Source: Vairimorpha apis BRL 01
Lineage: Eukaryota; Microsporidia; Nosematidae
DNA length: 10,322 nucleotides
Reading direction: 5' to 3'
NCBI GenBank assembly: GCA_000447185.1
Contig: KE647108.1
Coordinates: 1-10,322, forward strand
Position 1 is the first letter of the stretch, and every line of letters begins with the position of its first letter. Below are positions 6,308 to 10,322 of this stretch, one piece after another. The notes under the pieces were generated by a model. That model saw nothing but the letters and a program-made list of their open reading frames with translations, did no database searches and was not told the DNA's origin. Position numbers and translations under genes: made by a program.

Positions 6308-8299
6308 TTTTATGGTATAAAAAAGAAATTTAAATTTAAAAATTGACAACAAATAAAAAATAAGGAGAAAAAATTAACAAGTTATATTAAAATACATTTT
6401 GATAATATCAAAAAATTATAATTTTTATATTTACAACAAAATTTTAATTTAATTTATTTTTATAGTAAAGTTGTTTTACATTATCTTTTAATCATTGGTC
6501 AAAAAATATTAAAAATATTTTACTCACTTATTTTATATTATGTTTTAAATTTTATGATTAATAAAATTTTTTATACCAAAAAAATAGTTTGCAACAAAAA
6601 CCTCTTATAAAAAAATGATAAGCCTTTAAAAAATTTCATTATATTTTAATTATCGATATGTTTTAACAAAAACATTTTTTCATTATTAAAATGCTCGATT
6701 TTTAACAATTCAAAAGAAGTAAATGTTATTTAAACAACTAATTTAAAATTTTTTTTATAATTATCTATTAAATTTAAAATTCTAACAAAAAAATAAATAA
6801 TTAATTATTATAAATTAGTAATATAAATTATTAATTATTTTTTGTTAAAATATTAACAAAATTATAAAAAATTACATTATAAATTTTTTGATGTTTAATT
6901 AAAGTTTATTTTTATATAAAAAAAACATTTGTCACATAATTTTTAAACATGCTTTTAAAAATGTTTTTTAAAACAACATAAAAAAATCAAATAAATTTAA
7001 TGTTTAACTTTATATCTAAGCATTTAACTTTTTTTATTTTGAGTTAAAAAAATAACAATTATTTTTATTAAATTAGATAAAACGCACAATAAATAATTTG
7101 TAGAAAGATTTACCTGCAATATACCATTATTTTATTGTTAAAAAAAACGTGATTTGTTAATTATTATAAATTTATATTATGTAATTTTATTAAAAAAATA
7201 CTTTTTATCAGTATAAATGTCGATATTTTTACATTTATTTTTTTTTAAATATTATATTAAATGTAGGAATGAATTAGATTGTATAAAATTATAAAAATAT
7301 TAAGTATTACATTTATATATTTATTAAAACTGCTATTGTAATTAATCAAATAAAACTAAAAAATCAATCTTCAAAACGATTATATTAAAGCTAAGCATTA
7401 TTATAAAACAAATACAATTTAACATAGATACATTTTTATTTTGATTAGAAAATTGATAAAATATAGTTATTTATTTATTTTCTTTTATTTTTAAATAAAG
7501 TAAAGCATAATTATATCTTTTCTAACTTTATTTAAAATTAGTTTTAAAAGCTAAAATGATATCATTTATTTATATCCTTTGTAAAAATTACTAAAATAAA
7601 ATCATTCTACTGGCCTATTTTTAATTATATAATAAGAATATTAATTAAAAATTTAAAACATATAATATTGATTTTAAATAACATAATTAAAACTATAAAA
7701 TAGACATTGTTTGTATTTACAATATATATGAATTTACATTTTTTTTAATAAATTAAAAATCTTTTTTTATTGTTTTTATTTATTACTAATTATATTAAAA
7801 ATCATAATATATATAAATAATAATAAATTTGATAGGTAAGTAAAATTTTAGTTAAAATGTACACAGGAAACTTTAACTTTGTCAAATCTATAAAATTTTT
7901 GTATTAAATTTATAATTTTTAAAAAAAAGAATAATTACACAATTTAATTAAAATTAATTTTGCAAATTGTTATTTACGAATTACATAATATTAAGAAATT
8001 TTAAGATTTTTCGTTTTTTAAACATACAATAAAAATTTTAACATACAATTTTTGATCGTAAGCAACATTATTATATTTGATCTTTAACATAATAATAAAT
8101 ATGAAAACTACAATAATAAAAATAATAAAATAAATATTTTTATAAAAATGTAATACAATAATATTTTTATCAATAAAAACTTATACCAATCATTTTTTTT
8201 GTAACTTCACAATAACTTAAATAAAGAAAATTTTAAATTTAAGATGTATTTTTTTTATAAATAATTAAGAAATAATTAAATCAAAAACAAAAAATGATT
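6308..8299. other. 2 kb A+T-rich region without a recognisable gene
   Basis: The region lies between the upstream ATG of the TBC gene and the stop of the acyl-CoA synthetase gene. It consists almost wholly of A/T runs. All frames are closed at short intervals and I see no CCC/GGG start motif. I see no tRNA boxes, no 5S or U6 core sequence and no transposase-like coding. A cruciform-like inverted repeat lies at 6840-6861. A short non-coding RNA cannot be excluded by eye. Confidence 0.6.
6840..6861. repeat. Perfect 9-base inverted repeat with 4-base loop
   Basis: TTTTGTTAA, loop AATA, TTAACAAAA. A further AACAAAAAA lies at 6784, and the sequence between it and the hairpin (about 6784-6845) is itself roughly palindromic. 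It could form a small hairpin or cruciform. Being A/T only, it may also be chance. Confidence 0.45.
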
Positions 8300-10129
8300 T
8301 TAATCATCATAAAATTTGTTAATTTCATTTTTAAAATATTTTTCAATGTTTGTTCGTTTTTTTTTTGCTGTAGCAGTTAAAAAATCTTCATCTTTAAATG
8401 TATCAAATCCTTCTCTAATAACTATAACATTTGATGGTACTTCAAATTTTGCTATTTTTTTGGATTCTATTAAAAAATTACCTTTCTTTTGTATGTATCT
8501 AAATATATCATCTTCTGAAACATTGGGATTTTTACAAACAACAATACATATAAGCTTATTAGAATATTTTAAACATGTAACAAACATATCTTCAATAAAA
8601 TCACCTATAAATAAATTTTCAAGTTTTTCTGGAACAATATACTCACCAAAAGACGTTTTAAAAATTTCTTTTGATCTTCCAATTATGTTAAAAATACCAT
8701 TATTTTGTCTCACTATGTCTCCAGTTTTCAACCATCCTTCATCATCAAACAAAGCTTTGGTTTCTTCAGGTCTTCTAAAATAACCTTGAGTTACATTATC
8801 TCCTTTAACTAATAATTCGCCACAATCTTTATCATATCCATCAACTGGAAGAAGTTTAATTTTATTTGATGGAAATGGTATTCCTACATTATCATTATTA
8901 ATAAAATTTAAAGGTTGAACTATAGTAGCGCCCGTAGTTTCTGTTTGTCCATATCCTTGGAAAATTTTAATAGACAATACACCTTGAAGGAAACTTAAAA
9001 CATCAATTTTTAAAGGTGCTGCACCACATAAACAAGCTTTAATTTTTCCTCCAAATTCTTTAGAAATTTTATTGAAAATTAAAAAATCTAAAATTGGAGA
9101 TTTTATTACACCATGTCCTTGTCTCCAAATTTTATACTTAAGAGCAATCTTGACTAGTTTTTGCACAAACCAGGATCTTTCAGATAATCGTAATTCGATA
9201 TTTTGTTTGAATATATCTAAAACTCTTGGTACTGCAATAATAAAGGTCGGCTTTATTATTAAATAATCTTTTTGTAGCTCTTTAGGATTGCCTCGATAGA
9301 AACCAATAGAACCACCAACGGATACAGCGACATTAACACATAATCTTTCCATAACATGTGCAAGAGGTAAGTATGAAAGATAAACATCATTATTTGTAAT
9401 ATCATACATCTTTTCTTGTTTATCTGCTCTAATATAAGCTGCAATATTTGAAATAAAATTTTTATGAGTTAAAATTACACCCTTTGGAATTCCTGATGTT
9501 CCACTAGTATAACATATTGTAGCAACATCATCTGACTGTGGAAATCTAATACCTAAATTAATCTCTTGAGTTTTTATTATATTATTATAGTAATAAACTT
9601 TTATTCCGAATTCTCTAAAATCTTCTTCTTCTTCAAAGTCATTGTCAAAAACTATAATATATTCCAATTTACTTTTAGTACATATTTTTAAAATATCCTT
9701 TAAAGATTTTGCTTTTTCTTTTGAACAGCAACAAATTTTCATTTCTGATTCCTCTATTACTATTCTTATAGCTTCAGGTCCAAATGTAGAATACAAAGGA
9801 CAATTTCTAGAGTTGGACATGTAACCAGCATATTCAGAAACAAGCCATTCGTATCGATTGACTGAGAAAATACCGATAATATCATCAGAAGATATAATTG
9901 TGTTAAAAAAAGAGCTTAATTTTTCTACTTCAACTTTAACATCATTATATGATAACCATTTCAGTTCGTTTTTAACTATAGTACCAAGAAAGTTTTTATT
10001 TTTGTACTTATTTACACTATTTAAAAATTGCTCTAATAATGTTTCTGAACCATCATTTGTACAGGTAACATTTTCCTCATATCTTGGATGAAGATATATA
10101 TTATTTTTATTTATAATTCGCTGATTCAT
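8300..10129 (-). CDS. Long-chain fatty-acid-CoA ligase (acyl-CoA synthetase, AMP-forming)
   Basis: Activates long-chain fatty acids to acyl-CoA through an acyl-AMP intermediate, feeding phospholipid synthesis from acquired or host lipid. The 609-residue protein has the adenylation-superfamily P-loop YTSGTSGIPKG (207-217), LSYLPLAHVMER (251-262), the aromatic/adenine motif QGYGQTETTG (391-400) and the long-chain synthetase signature GWLKTGDI (465-472). IIGRSKEIFKTSFGEYIVPEKLE follows at 482-504, and the C-terminal catalytic lysine region LTATAKKKR is at 584-592. The usual D of the IIDRKK motif is replaced by G484, as in some members of the superfamily. I see no N-terminal membrane segment or signal peptide; the C-terminus FYDD is not a peroxisomal SKL-type signal. 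The start is supported by a CCC motif 4 bases upstream. The frame is intact, including across a 10-A run (plus-strand T10 at 8357-8366). Confidence 0.95.
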   Translation of the reverse strand: MNQRIINKNNIYLHPRYEENVTCTNDGSETLLEQFLNSVNKYKNKNFLGTIVKNELKWLSYNDVKVEVEKLSSFFNTIISSDDIIGIFSVNRYEWLVSEYAGYMSNSRNCPLYSTFGPEAIRIVIEESEMKICCCSKEKAKSLKDILKICTKSKLEYIIVFDNDFEEEEDFREFGIKVYYYNNIIKTQEINLGIRFPQSDDVATICYTSGTSGIPKGVILTHKNFISNIAAYIRADKQEKMYDITNNDVYLSYLPLAHVMERLCVNVAVSVGGSIGFYRGNPKELQKDYLIIKPTFIIAVPRVLDIFKQNIELRLSERSWFVQKLVKIALKYKIWRQGHGVIKSPILDFLIFNKISKEFGGKIKACLCGAAPLKIDVLSFLQGVLSIKIFQGYGQTETTGATIVQPLNFINNDNVGIPFPSNKIKLLPVDGYDKDCGELLVKGDNVTQGYFRRPEETKALFDDEGWLKTGDIVRQNNGIFNIIGRSKEIFKTSFGEYIVPEKLENLFIGDFIEDMFVTCLKYSNKLICIVVCKNPNVSEDDIFRYIQKKGNFLIESKKIAKFEVPSNVIVIREGFDTFKDEDFLTATAKKKRTNIEKYFKNEINKFYDD

Positions 10130-10133
10130 TTAA

Positions 10134-10136
10134 GGG
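10134..10136 (-). promoter_or_regulatory. CCC start-proximal motif of the acyl-CoA synthetase
   Basis: GGG on the plus strand reads CCC on the minus strand, 4 bases 5' of the ATG at 10129. The remaining bases to the window edge are A+T-rich, presumably promoter, with no other feature recognised. Confidence 0.6.
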
Positions 10137-10322
10137 TTGTTTAATAGGTGTTAATACATTATTGGATTAATATAATTGTTTATTAAAATTTAATTTTTAA
10201 ATTTTTTTATTAACTTTTTACAGTTGAATATTAAATTGACATTTAAATTTGTTTTTTAAATAGCAATATTATAATATTTTTTTTGTTTATTTTTTGTACA
10301 TTCTATCTATATATTAAATAAA

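Noticed and set aside
7836..7859. GTAAGT ... TTTTAG followed by ATG, resembling a tiny intron before a start codon
   Set aside because: The would-be intron is only 16 bases, there is no upstream open frame, and the ATG opens just 16 codons with no recognisable content.
8316..8783. 155-codon open frame on the plus strand opposite the acyl-CoA synthetase C-terminus
   Set aside because: It is antisense to conserved motifs of the synthetase and has no start motif; shadow frames are common here. Other frames overlapping this gene were rejected for the same reason.

Overview
The window looks like nuclear DNA of a microsporidian or a very close relative. It is extremely A+T-rich (in one stretch I counted, 4501-4560, only 5 of 60 bases are G or C). 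The genes are short and intronless, and the proteins are shortened versions of eukaryotic families. Four of the best-defined start codons (fibrillarin, Got1, the Fap7-like kinase, the acyl-CoA ligase) have a CCC/CCCC motif 2-5 bases upstream, the start-proximal signal known from microsporidia. I cannot name the species. Intergenic spaces of 0.9 and 2.0 kb suggest one of the less compact, A+T-rich lineages rather than Encephalitozoon.

Layout, left to right. At the left edge is the C-terminal end of a Luc7-like U1 snRNP protein (54-362, +) whose 5' part is missing or broken. Then come fibrillarin/Nop1 (524-1350, +, two frames) and a Got1-type Golgi membrane protein (1518-1868, +). Got1 converges tail to tail, with 21 bases between stops, on an FAD-dependent glycerol-3-phosphate dehydrogenase (1890-3653, -). 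A Fap7/AK6 adenylate kinase follows (3972-4466, -). After a 0.9 kb A+T-rich gap comes a tail-anchored TBC-domain Rab GAP of the TBC1D20/Gyp8 type (5382-6307, -, two frames). A 2 kb stretch with no recognisable gene then separates this from a long-chain acyl-CoA synthetase (8300-10129, -).

Functionally these are housekeeping genes: ribosome and snoRNP biogenesis (fibrillarin, Fap7), splicing (Luc7), early secretory traffic (Got1 and the Rab1/Ypt1-type GAP), and redox/lipid metabolism (G3P dehydrogenase, acyl-CoA synthetase). I see no operon, mobile element, CRISPR array, tRNA or rRNA.

The most notable observation is that fibrillarin and the Rab GAP are both interrupted in the same way. In each, a run of 8-9 A residues contains an in-phase A AAA AAA heptamer, and the conserved protein continues without loss in the -1 frame. 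The GAP's catalytic arginine finger lies outside the long ORF and is recovered only by following the shifted frame. A run of 10 A residues in the acyl-CoA synthetase gene is in frame, so homopolymers are not uniformly miscalled here. Sequencing error, transcriptional slippage and -1 ribosomal frameshifting all remain possible.
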